Below, one piece after another: positions 26,107 to 33,550 of a stretch of 64,000 bases of DNA. The DNA is from Streptomyces flaveolus (GTDB taxonomy: Bacteria > Actinomycetota > Actinomycetes > Streptomycetales > Streptomycetaceae): NCBI RefSeq assembly GCF_000716535.1, contig NZ_JNWV01000012.1:1-64000 (forward strand), written 5' to 3'. Under the pieces are notes generated by a model. It had not been told where the DNA came from. It saw only the letters and a list, made by a program, of their open reading frames with translations, and did no database searches. How positions within the stretch are numbered: the first letter of the stretch is position 1; the number at the start of each line of letters is the position of its first letter. The position numbers were made by a program, and so were the translations under genes.

Positions 26107-26612
26107 GAACACATGACCATGCCGGGTGGGGCGGGGGACCGCCCGCGCCACTCCGGTGGCGGCGACGAAGTCCGCTCGGTCAGCGCAGCGGGGCCGCCCC
26201 GGACAGCCCCAGTCCCCACCGGGATCGGCTCCGGTGGAGGCGCTGACCGGCGGTCCGGTGCGAGCGGAACGCCAGGGCTGAGCGGGGGGGCGGCACGGGG
26301 CTGAGCGGGGCGTCCGGCGGAAGGCTGAGCAGAGCACCGGTGCAGGACGAGCGAAGCGCTGGCACAGGGCGAAGGAAGCGACCGGCACGGGGCCGGGCGG
26401 AGCGACAACGCAGGGCGAACGGAGCACCGGATCGGGACGAGCTGAGGGCCGGGCCCGGACTGGGCGGAGGGCCCGCGCAACCTGAGCGGGGCGTCCGGCA
26501 CACGGCGAGTTGAGCACCCGGCGCACGGCGGAGCTGAAGTCGGCACACGGCGAACTGGGCACCCGGCACACCGCGGAGCTGAGCATCGGCGCAGGGCCGT
26601 GCGCAGCCCTCC
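26107..26612. repeat. Non-coding region with degenerate short repeats
   Basis: About 500 bases without a credible gene. The right part is built from related short units. The clearest are four copies of a 22-23-base unit starting at 26501, 26524, 26546 and 26569, each reading CAC(G/C)GCG followed by a (G)AG/AAC-TGAG-like and CCCGGC segment. More divergent GAGCNNNG and GGCACNGGGC copies extend left to about 26280. The units are purine-rich on the plus strand, unlike the C-rich array at 21628-22124. Confidence 0.65.
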
Positions 26613-27836
26613 TCAGGCGTCCCCCCGTCCGAACAGCGGCGCCAGCAGCAACTGGGCGGCGCCCTCGGCCACGATCCGCTCCCCGCGCGGAGCGACCCGT
26701 ACCGGAACCGCGTCCCCGCCCGCACCCTCCCGCCGGGCCAGGGCCCCCAGCACCTCTCCGACCCCGCTCACGTAGGCCTCAGGCGCCCCGGAGACCGTCC
26801 TGCCTCCCAGCAGCACCACGTCGATGTCCAGCAGCCCCACCAGGTTGCCGGCCGCCACCCCCAGCACCCGCGCCGCCTCGGCCACCTCGCCACGCCCCAC
26901 GGCCCCGAGGCACAGCACCTCCACACACCCCCGGTTGCCGCACTCGCACAGCGGCCCGTCCAGTTGGATCACCTGGTGGCCGAACTCCCCGGCCCCGGTC
27001 CGCGCCCCGCGGTGCACGCTCCCGTCGATCACCAGCCCGGCCCCCAGCCCGGTACCGAGGTGCAGGTAGGCGAAGGACCGGCCCGCCGCGCCCTCCTCGC
27101 CCCCGACCGCCAGCCCGAGCGCCGCCGCGTTGGTGTCCTTGTCCACCACCACCGGCACCCCGAGCCGCTCCGCGAGCGCGTCCCGCAGCGGAAACCCGTC
27201 CCACTCGGGAAACCCGGTGACCCGGTGCAGCACGCCGTTCACATGGTCCAACGGCCCCGGCAGCGCGACCCCCACGCCCAACAGGGAGCCCACACCGGCA
27301 AGCCCGGCACCACTGGCACCCGTAGCACCGGCACCGACACCGGTACCGGCGCCGGCCTCAGCACCGCCGCCACCCCCCAGCCCCCCGACAACCTCCCGAA
27401 CCGCCCCGCACACCGCCCCCAGCACGGCCTCGGCCCCCGCGCCCAGGTCCAGCTCCCCGCGCCGCTCCCCCACCACGGCCCCGTCCAGGTCGACCAGCAC
27501 CACCCGCAGCTCGTCGCGGTCCAGATGCACCCCGACCGCGTGGCCCGCCTCGGGTACCAGCCGCAGTACGGTCCTCGGCTTGCCCCCGGTCGACGCCCGG
27601 CGCCCGGCCTCCGCCGCGAGCCCCTGGGCCCGCAGCCGCGCGGTGATCTTGCTGACGGCCTGCGGGGTCAGCCCGGTGCGCTCCGCCAGCTCCAGCCGGC
27701 TGATGCCCTCGGCCCCGGCGTCCCGCAGCAGCCCCAGCACCAACGCGGTGTTGTGACTGCGCAGGGCCCCCAGGTTCGCGCCCGCGGCCCCGCCGTTCGC
27801 CGACCCCGGCGCCGTCGCCGTCCTCACCCGATTCAC
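26613..27836 (-). CDS. ROK family transcriptional regulator
   Basis: A 407-residue protein with an N-terminal winged helix (GISRLELAERTGLTPQAVSK) and a ROK sugar-kinase-like domain. The ROK zinc motif is intact (CECGNRGCVE) and the GAGEFGHQVI segment that leads to it is present. A long Gly/Ala linker (GGGGGAEAGAGTGVGAGATG) interrupts the kinase-like domain at ~residues 155-180. ROK regulators repress sugar-catabolic genes and release DNA on sugar binding. It is divergent from a Gfo/Idh/MocA oxidoreductase with a 27-base palindrome between them, the likely operator. Confidence 0.85.
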   Translation of the reverse strand: MNRVRTATAPGSANGGAAGANLGALRSHNTALVLGLLRDAGAEGISRLELAERTGLTPQAVSKITARLRAQGLAAEAGRRASTGGKPRTVLRLVPEAGHAVGVHLDRDELRVVLVDLDGAVVGERRGELDLGAGAEAVLGAVCGAVREVVGGLGGGGGAEAGAGTGVGAGATGASGAGLAGVGSLLGVGVALPGPLDHVNGVLHRVTGFPEWDGFPLRDALAERLGVPVVVDKDTNAAALGLAVGGEEGAAGRSFAYLHLGTGLGAGLVIDGSVHRGARTGAGEFGHQVIQLDGPLCECGNRGCVEVLCLGAVGRGEVAEAARVLGVAAGNLVGLLDIDVVLLGGRTVSGAPEAYVSGVGEVLGALARREGAGGDAVPVRVAPRGERIVAEGAAQLLLAPLFGRGDA

Positions 27837-27859
27837 ACCCCCATTGTCCTCGCCGCTTG

Positions 27860-27886
27860 CACTTCCGCAACAGCGTTGCCAAAGTG
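27860..27886. promoter_or_regulatory. 27-base palindromic operator candidate (ROK / Gfo-Idh-MocA intergenic)
   Basis: The left arm CACTTCCGCAAC (27860-27871) and right arm GTTGCCAAAGTG (27875-27886) are inverted repeats with 10 of 12 matches around AGC. The site lies in the 56-base gap between two divergent genes and its right end touches the ribosome site of the oxidoreductase. Binding by the adjacent ROK regulator is inferred. Confidence 0.6.
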
Positions 27887-27892
27887 GGAGGC

Positions 27893-28966
27893 ATGACTGC
27901 TACCCCCCTCCGCGTCGGTCTGATCGGCTACGGCCTCGCCGGCTCGGTCTTCCACGCCCCGCTGATCGCCGCCACCGAGGGCCTCGCCCTGGACACCGTG
28001 GTCACCTCCCACCCGGAGCGGCAGCAGCAGGCCCGCGCCGAGTTCCCGGACGTGCGGATCGCCGCCACCGCCGAAGAGCTGCTCGACCGCGCGGACGAGC
28101 TGGACCTGATCGTCGTCGCCTCCCCGAACAAGACCCACGTCCCGCTGGCCACGGCCGCCCTCAAGGCGGGCCTGCCGGTGGTCGTGGACAAGCCGGTCGC
28201 CGGCACCGCGGCCGAGGCCCGCGAGCTGGCCGCCCTCGCCGAGGAGCGCGGCCTGCTCCTCTCCGTCTTCCAGAACCGCCGCTGGGACAACGACTTCCTG
28301 ACCCTCCGGCGGCTCCTCGCCGACGGTGAACTCGGCGACGCCTGGCGCTTCGAGTCCCGCTTCGAGCGCTGGCGCCCGCAGCTCAAGGGCGGCTGGCGCG
28401 AGTCCGGCGACCCCGCAGAGATCGGAGGTCTGCTCTACGACCTCGGCAGCCACGTCGTCGACCAGGCCCTGGTCCTCTTCGGACCGGTCACCGAGGTCTA
28501 CGCCGAGTCGGACGTCCGCCGCCCCGGCGCCGAGGCCGATGACGACACCTTCATCGCGCTCACCCACGCGAGCGGCGTCCGCTCCCACCTCTACGTCTCG
28601 GCGACGACCGCCCAGCTCGGCCCCCGCTTCCGGGTGCTCGGCTCCCGTGCGGGCTACGTCAAGTACGGCCTGGACCCCCAGGAAGCGGCCCTGCGCGAGG
28701 GCAGCCGCCCCGGCACCACCCCCGACTGGGGCGCCGAGGACGAGTCCCTGTGGGGCCGGATCGGCTCCGGGGAGTCCCCGCTGACCGGTGGCGGCACCCC
28801 GGTGCCGACCCTCCCCGGCGACTACCCCGCGTACTACGCGGCCGTCGCCGCCGCCCTGCGCGGCGCCGGCGCCAACCCGGTGACCGCCCTGGAGGCGGCC
28901 GCCGCGCTCGACGTACTGGAAGCGGCCCGCAGGTCCGCCCGCGACAAGGTGACGGTGACCCTCTGA
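27893..28966 (+). CDS. Gfo/Idh/MocA family NAD(P)-dependent oxidoreductase
   Basis: A 357-residue sugar or inositol-type dehydrogenase. The Rossmann start is VGLIGYGLAGSVFHAPLI; the family Lys motif is in VVDKPVA; the C-terminal half contains the DLGSHVVDQAL segment with the expected Asp and His. It would oxidise a polyol or sugar in the cytoplasm. ATG 27893 follows GGGAGGC. It is followed by, and overlaps by one base, the heme-degrading-domain gene, so the two form an operon divergent from the ROK regulator. Confidence 0.87.
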   Translation: MTATPLRVGLIGYGLAGSVFHAPLIAATEGLALDTVVTSHPERQQQARAEFPDVRIAATAEELLDRADELDLIVVASPNKTHVPLATAALKAGLPVVVDKPVAGTAAEARELAALAEERGLLLSVFQNRRWDNDFLTLRRLLADGELGDAWRFESRFERWRPQLKGGWRESGDPAEIGGLLYDLGSHVVDQALVLFGPVTEVYAESDVRRPGAEADDDTFIALTHASGVRSHLYVSATTAQLGPRFRVLGSRAGYVKYGLDPQEAALREGSRPGTTPDWGAEDESLWGRIGSGESPLTGGGTPVPTLPGDYPAYYAAVAAALRGAGANPVTALEAAAALDVLEAARRSARDKVTVTL

Positions 28967-29475
28967 TGCAGCACCAGCAGATCACCCCGAGGACGACGCC
29001 CGAACTCACGCCGAGCCTGGAGGAGCTTCAGGCCCAGGAACGCCGGCTGGTCTTCCGGCAGTTCACCCACGACGACGCCTGGGCGCTCGGCTCCCTCCTG
29101 GTGGAGCTGGCCCGGGAGCGCCAGGCGCCGGTCGCCATCGACATCCACCGCGCCGGCCAGCAGCTCTTCCATGCCGCGCTGCCGGGCTCCGCTCCGGACA
29201 ACGACGCCTGGATCGCCCGCAAGCGCCGGGTCGTGGAGCGCTACGGCTCCGCCTCCTACCTGGTCGGCGCCCGCTTCCGCGCCAAGGGCACGACGTTCGA
29301 GGAGTCCTCCCGTCTCGACCCGGACGTCTACGCGGCGCACGGCGGCTCCTTCCCGATCACGGTCGAGGGCGTGGGTGTGATCGGCGCGGTGACCGTCTCG
29401 GGGCTGCCCCAGCTCCAGGACCACCGGTTCGTGGTCGAGGCGCTGGAGGAGTTCCTGGGCCGTTCGGCCGACTGA
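28966..29475 (+). CDS. Heme-degrading-domain / UPF0303 (GlcG/HbpS-like) protein
   Basis: A 169-residue soluble protein of the GlcG/HbpS fold (UPF0303). Segments DDAWALGSLLVELA, VAIDIHRAGQQLFHAALPG, WIARKRRVVERYG and SFPITVEGVGVIGAVTVSGL fit the family. Members are frequently encoded next to sugar or glycolate oxidoreductases; heme binding is documented only for some. TGA of the upstream gene and ATG here share one base, so the pair is translationally coupled. A role with the upstream dehydrogenase is likely but undefined. Confidence 0.78.
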   Translation: MQHQQITPRTTPELTPSLEELQAQERRLVFRQFTHDDAWALGSLLVELARERQAPVAIDIHRAGQQLFHAALPGSAPDNDAWIARKRRVVERYGSASYLVGARFRAKGTTFEESSRLDPDVYAAHGGSFPITVEGVGVIGAVTVSGLPQLQDHRFVVEALEEFLGRSAD

Positions 29476-29570
29476 GCGAACGGCGGGAATCCCGCCGGGA
29501 CGCCCTCCGGTTGGCAGGGAGAGAGGCCGTGGGATCACGGCGCGGACCACCACCGGAGGGCTCACATCCG

Positions 29571-30437
29571 ATGACCGCTTCACTGAAGGAGACCGTCGGG
29601 CGCCACGGCGTCTGGAGCGTCGAGCTGCGCTCGGAGGACCCGGCCCGGCGCGGGGAACTGGACGAGGCCGCGGCCGAACTGGAGGAGCTCGGGTACGGCG
29701 CCGTCTGGCTGGGCGGCAGCAGCACCGTCGACCACGCGGCCCCGCTCGTCGGCGCGACGCGACGCGTCGTCGTCGGCACCAGTATCCAGAGCGTGTGGCA
29801 GCGGGACGCCGCGACGACGGCGGCCGGCTTCGCCGAGGTGGAGGCGGCGCATCCGGGCCGCTTCGCGCTGGGTCTCGGCGTGAGCCACGGCCCGCTGGTG
29901 AAGGACTACCGCCGCCCGTACGCGGCCATGGTCGGCTACCTCGACGAGCTGGACGCGGCGGGCGTGCCCGCCGACCGCCGTGTGCTCGCCGCGCTGGGCC
30001 CGAAGATGCTGGAGCTGTCCGGGGACCGCGCGGCCGGCGCGATCCCCTACCTGGTCACGCCCGAGCACACCGCGCAGGCCCGGGAGATCCTGGGCGACGG
30101 GCCGCTGCTGGCACCGGAGTTCAAGGTCGTGCTGGAGGCCGACCCGGCCCGTGCCCGGGAGACGGCCCGCGCCTACCTGGCCCGCTACCTGCAGTTCCCC
30201 AACTACACCCGCAACTTCCTCCGCCTGGGCTTCACCGAGGCGGACATCGCGGACGGCGGCAGCGACCGCCTCGTCGACGCGGTCTTCGCCTGGGGCGACG
30301 AGACCCGGATCCGCGAGCGCGTCACCGCCTTCCACGAGGCGGGCGCGGACCACGTGGCCCTCCAGGTGGTACGGGCGGACGCGGGCGACTCCCTGCCGAG
30401 GAAGGAATGGCGCACCCTCGCCGCACTGCTGGCGTGA
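29571..30437 (+). CDS. LLM class F420/flavin-dependent oxidoreductase
   Basis: A 288-residue luciferase-like oxidoreductase of the TIGR03620-like type. Visible features are the SVELRSEDPARRGELDEAAA start, VVVGTSIQSVWQRDAATTAA, the LGLGVSHGPLV segment, and a C-terminal AGADHVALQVV. Actinobacterial members of this subgroup often use cofactor F420. ATG 29571 is 10 bases after ACCGGAGGG. The first LLM enzyme of the window (180-1277) is only distantly related. Confidence 0.85.
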   Translation: MTASLKETVGRHGVWSVELRSEDPARRGELDEAAAELEELGYGAVWLGGSSTVDHAAPLVGATRRVVVGTSIQSVWQRDAATTAAGFAEVEAAHPGRFALGLGVSHGPLVKDYRRPYAAMVGYLDELDAAGVPADRRVLAALGPKMLELSGDRAAGAIPYLVTPEHTAQAREILGDGPLLAPEFKVVLEADPARARETARAYLARYLQFPNYTRNFLRLGFTEADIADGGSDRLVDAVFAWGDETRIRERVTAFHEAGADHVALQVVRADAGDSLPRKEWRTLAALLA

Positions 30438-30584
30438 GCCGACCGGCGTCGGGAGCGCGGGGCCGTGTTCGACGTACGGCCCCGCCGCGCGGGCGCGACC
30501 GGCCCGAACCTCCCGCGTCCGGCGACGGATCCGGGGCTTCCCGGCGCTCCCGTCCCGGTGCTGCCGGCGCTCCCGGCGGAGCGT

Positions 30585-31442
30585 CTACGCGTTCTTCAGC
30601 TCCTGCCGCTGCCGCCCGAGCCCCGCGATCTCCAGCTCCACCACGTCCCCGCCGCGGAGGTACGGCTTGGGCTCGGGCCGTCCCATGGCCACCCCCGCCG
30701 GGGTCCCCGTGTTGATGACGTCGCCGGGGTACAGCGTCATGAACCGGCTGAGGTAGCGCACGACCTCGCCCACCGGGAAGATCTGCTCGGCCGTCGTGCC
30801 GTCCTGCTTCAACTCCCCGTTCACCCACAGTTTCAGCGACAGCCGCTGCGGGTCCGGGACCTCGTCGGCCGTCACCAGCCACGGCCCGAGCGGGTTGAAC
30901 GTCTCGCAGTTCTTGCCCTTGTCCCAGGTCCCGCCCCGCTCGATCTGGAACTCCCGCTCGGAGACGTCGTGCGCGACCGCGTATCCGGCGACGTGCGCGA
31001 GCGCCTCCTCGGCCGAGTCCAGGTAGCGGGCCGTACGGCCGATGACGACCGCGAGTTCGACCTCCCAGTCGGTCTTCGTCGAGTCCCGAGGCACCAGCAC
31101 GGTGTCGTTCGGCCCGACGACGGTGTCCGGCGCCTTCATGAACACCACCGGCTCGGCGGGCGGTTCGGCCCCGGTCTCGCGGGCGTGGTCGTGATAGTTG
31201 AGCCCGATGCACACGATCTTGCCGATGCGGCCGAGCGGGGGCCCGATCCGCAGACCGGTGGCGTCCAGCGCGGGCAGCTCACCGGCCTCGGCGGCGGCCC
31301 GGACCCGGCCGAGCGCGGTGTCGTCGGCGAGGAGCGCGCCGTCGATGTCGTCCACGAGGCCCGACAGGTCCCGCAGGGTCCCGTCGGCATCGAGCAGTGC
31401 GGGGCGCTCCGCCCCCGCCGTACCGACTCGCAGCAGCTTCAT
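30585..31442 (-). CDS. Fumarylacetoacetate hydrolase family protein
   Basis: A 285-residue FAH-superfamily enzyme (COG0179), Mg-dependent hydrolases, decarboxylases or isomerases of oxo-acids. The catalytic core IVCIGLNYHDHARETG, the FMKAPDTVVGPNDTV segment, the WEVELAVVIGR metal-binding Glu pair and the VINTGTPAGVAMG end are all present. ATG 31442 follows GGGAGA; an ATG three codons upstream is possible. It is not adjacent to homogentisate genes, so a general role in aromatic or sugar-acid catabolism is as much as can be said. Confidence 0.87.
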   Translation of the reverse strand: MKLLRVGTAGAERPALLDADGTLRDLSGLVDDIDGALLADDTALGRVRAAAEAGELPALDATGLRIGPPLGRIGKIVCIGLNYHDHARETGAEPPAEPVVFMKAPDTVVGPNDTVLVPRDSTKTDWEVELAVVIGRTARYLDSAEEALAHVAGYAVAHDVSEREFQIERGGTWDKGKNCETFNPLGPWLVTADEVPDPQRLSLKLWVNGELKQDGTTAEQIFPVGEVVRYLSRFMTLYPGDVINTGTPAGVAMGRPEPKPYLRGGDVVELEIAGLGRQRQELKNA

Positions 31443-31589
31443 GGTCACCATCTCCCTCGATCGGCGGCGCCCGGCCGATGTGTGCAGCCATCGGAGGACT
31501 GGCCGATCCTCCAATCACGTCGTCCAGTCCACAAGACCCTGTTCACGTACTGGACCGTAACCAGGGGCAGAAGGAGCAACCTTTACCGA

Positions 31590-32300
31590 TCAGCGGGACA
31601 ACAGGGACTGTTCCGCCGCGCTCCAGGCCGTGCTGGTGACGACGTACAGCGCGGCGGCGAGCGGGACGACCGCCACGGTGACGAGCGTGAAGAAGGACAG
31701 GAACGGTGCGACGCGGTTGACGGCGCCGAGCCCGGGCACCTCGCCGCCGGTGCCGGCGGGTGCCGGCTGCTCGGCCATCGTCCGTCTGGCGCGCCGGTAG
31801 TTAACCGTGGCGACGGCCGCGACGACGGCGAAGAGGCCGCAGTAGACCAGTCCGGCCGGGCCGAACGCCCCGCCGTCCGCCAGCGCGTCGGCCCAGTGGC
31901 CGCCGAGCGGGGCCGCGAGCAGCCGGTGGCCGAGCAGGCCGTTGGCCTCGCCGCCGATCGTGGTGCTGGAGAAGAGGTGGTAGAGGAGGAAGAACGCGGG
32001 GAGCTGGAGCAGGCTGGGCAGGCAGCCGGAGAGCGGTGAGACCTTCTCCTCGGCGTGCAGGTCCAGGACCGCCCGCTGGAGGCGCTGCGGGTCCTTGGCG
32101 TGCTTCTCGCGCAGCGCGGCGATTCTCGGCTGGAGCGCGGCGCGGGCGCGGCGGCCACGGGCGGCGGCCCGGGACAGCGGGTGGACGAGGAACCGTACGA
32201 GCGCGGTGAACAGGACGATCGCGGCGGCTGCCGCGGAGGCGTGGAAGAGCGGGGCCAGCAGGTCGGCCAGGTGCTCGACCAGACGCGCGAAAACGGACAT
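31590..32300 (-). CDS. YidC/Oxa1 family membrane protein insertase (secondary copy)
   Basis: A 236-residue YidC-like insertase. It has an N-terminal hydrophobic segment with the conserved Arg-containing groove region (IVLFTALVRFLVHPLSRAA), the cytoplasmic RIAALREKHAKDPQRLQ loop, and the hydrophobic segment PLSGCLPSLLQLPAFFLLYH. Chromosomal yidC normally sits in the rpmH-rnpA-yidC-jag block, which is not here, so this is a second copy. It is followed on the left by FAH and preceded by the DUF6412 gene, a pairing seen in other Streptomyces. Confidence 0.82.
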   Translation of the reverse strand: MSVFARLVEHLADLLAPLFHASAAAAAIVLFTALVRFLVHPLSRAAARGRRARAALQPRIAALREKHAKDPQRLQRAVLDLHAEEKVSPLSGCLPSLLQLPAFFLLYHLFSSTTIGGEANGLLGHRLLAAPLGGHWADALADGGAFGPAGLVYCGLFAVVAAVATVNYRRARRTMAEQPAPAGTGGEVPGLGAVNRVAPFLSFFTLVTVAVVPLAAALYVVTSTAWSAAEQSLLSR

Positions 32301-32463
32301 GGGTGAGCCCTCCGGGGTCTCGTCGTGCCGGGAGTGACCGGGAGCGGACGGTCATGAGGGACCGGGAGCACCTGGTCAGGAGGACCGGGAGGAGCCGGTC
32401 CTGGAGGGAGATCGGCAGGACGACCCGCGCGGGGTCACGCGCTGACGTGTGTGCGGACGTGCC

Positions 32464-32787
32464 CTACGCGGCGGTCGCCGGACCGGTGAGTCCGGGAGCT
32501 CTGGGCCGCCGCCGGCCGGGCGCGTCGGGATCGCGCTGGGGCAGGAAGGCCGTACGGCGGGCCCGGTCGCGTATCGCCGTGCGGACGCGCGTCGGCGGTA
32601 CGGCGGGCACGCCGCGCGCGGCCAGCAGGGCGCAGGCGGCGAGCGTGGCGGCCGCGGTGGCGGTCGCGGCGAGGGCGACGGCGGTGGTGAGGCCGCCGGT
32701 GCCGAGCAGCGCGGCCTGGAGCAGCAGGAGCTGCGCGAGGATCAGCAGGAGGGCGAGGGGGCGCGCGGCGCCGACACGGCCGGACAT
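32464..32787 (-). CDS. DUF6412 small membrane protein
   Basis: A 107-residue protein with two hydrophobic segments (ALLLILAQLLLLQAALLG and TAVALAATATAAATLAACA) and a basic C-terminal tail (RVRTAIRDRARRTAFLPQ). It matches the small DUF6412 family commonly found beside a second yidC in Streptomyces. ATG 32787 follows GGGGGAG. It may be a substrate or accessory of the neighbouring insertase; this is inference from position only. Confidence 0.7.
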   Translation of the reverse strand: MSGRVGAARPLALLLILAQLLLLQAALLGTGGLTTAVALAATATAAATLAACALLAARGVPAVPPTRVRTAIRDRARRTAFLPQRDPDAPGRRRPRAPGLTGPATAA

Positions 32788-32831
32788 CAGCACTCCCCCC
32801 TTAGCACCACTCGTCTTCTTCGCACCGCTCG

Positions 32832-33371
32832 TCAGCGTGCCGGTTGCAGCGGCTCCGTCTCCAGGGGCTCCAGCAGCCGCTTGGGCCGCAGCAGCGCCCT
32901 GCTGACCGGATCCGCCGGCGCGGAGTCGAGTTCCGGCCCCGGCACCATGACAACGTCCGCGACCGGCACGAGAGTTCCGCACGCCGCGCACTTTCCGTAC
33001 GGCTCGACGTCCCCGCCGCAGTCCGCGTGCCGGAAGGACCGCAGCCGGTGCGCGTCGACATGCTCGCGCCCCCAGTGGCCGAGGGCGCGCAGTACGGGCC
33101 ACAGGGCGGCGCCGCGCTCGGTGACGACGTACTCGTCCCGGGGCGGGCTCTCCTGGTACCGGCGCTTTTCGAGGATCCCCTCCTCGGTGAGCGTGCGGAG
33201 CCGGGCCGAGAGGACGGCGCGGGGGATCCCGAGGTGGACGAGGAAGTCGTTGTAGCGGCGGACGCCGTAGATCGCGTCGCGGACGACGAGCAGCGTCCAC
33301 CGCTCGCCGACGACCTCCAGCGCGCGGGCGATCGAGCACTCCTGCGTCACATAGTCCTTGCCCAGTGCCAT
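32832..33371 (-). CDS. HxlR family transcriptional regulator
   Basis: A 179-residue HxlR-type winged-helix regulator. The conserved start is present (CSIARALEVVGERWTLLVVR), followed by FLVHLGIPRAVLSARLRTL and the wing (RRYQESPPRDEYVVTERG). The C-terminal extension has CAACG and could bind metal or be a sensor part. ATG 33371 is used; a GTG at 33389 is possible. It is divergent from an MFS pump, and two copies of a TTGGTTC-N7-GAACCRA inverted repeat lie between them, so it probably represses the pump and itself. Confidence 0.85.
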   Translation of the reverse strand: MALGKDYVTQECSIARALEVVGERWTLLVVRDAIYGVRRYNDFLVHLGIPRAVLSARLRTLTEEGILEKRRYQESPPRDEYVVTERGAALWPVLRALGHWGREHVDAHRLRSFRHADCGGDVEPYGKCAACGTLVPVADVVMVPGPELDSAPADPVSRALLRPKRLLEPLETEPLQPAR

Positions 33372-33399
33372 GTCCTCCACTGTAACCACTGGCCGGACA

Positions 33400-33420
33400 T
33401 TGGTTCAGCGAACGAACCGA
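33400..33420. promoter_or_regulatory. HxlR operator candidate, site 1
   Basis: TTGGTTC, seven bases, GAACCGA: an inverted repeat with six of seven arm positions complementary. It is nearer the HxlR start codon. The identical arm length and spacing as site 2 support one protein binding both. Confidence 0.6.
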
Positions 33421-33445
33421 CAGTGCTACGGTGGCGAGCACGAGG

Positions 33446-33466
33446 TTGGTTCAATGACCGAACCAA
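33446..33466. promoter_or_regulatory. HxlR operator candidate, site 2
   Basis: TTGGTTC, seven bases, GAACCAA: a perfect 7-base inverted repeat. Its centre is 46 bases from the centre of site 1, both within the gap between the divergent regulator and transporter. Confidence 0.65.
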
Positions 33467-33550
33467 CTACGGACGACCCACATGCCGAACCCCACGGCCA
33501 GACCCCGGCGGACAGGACCGGGGCCCGGAAGACAGGACACAGGACAGGCC

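Noticed and set aside
29480..29500. A terminator hairpin after the heme-degrading-domain gene
   Set aside because: GGCGGG and CCCGCC are separated by only three bases and the stem is short; such motifs are expected by chance at this GC content.
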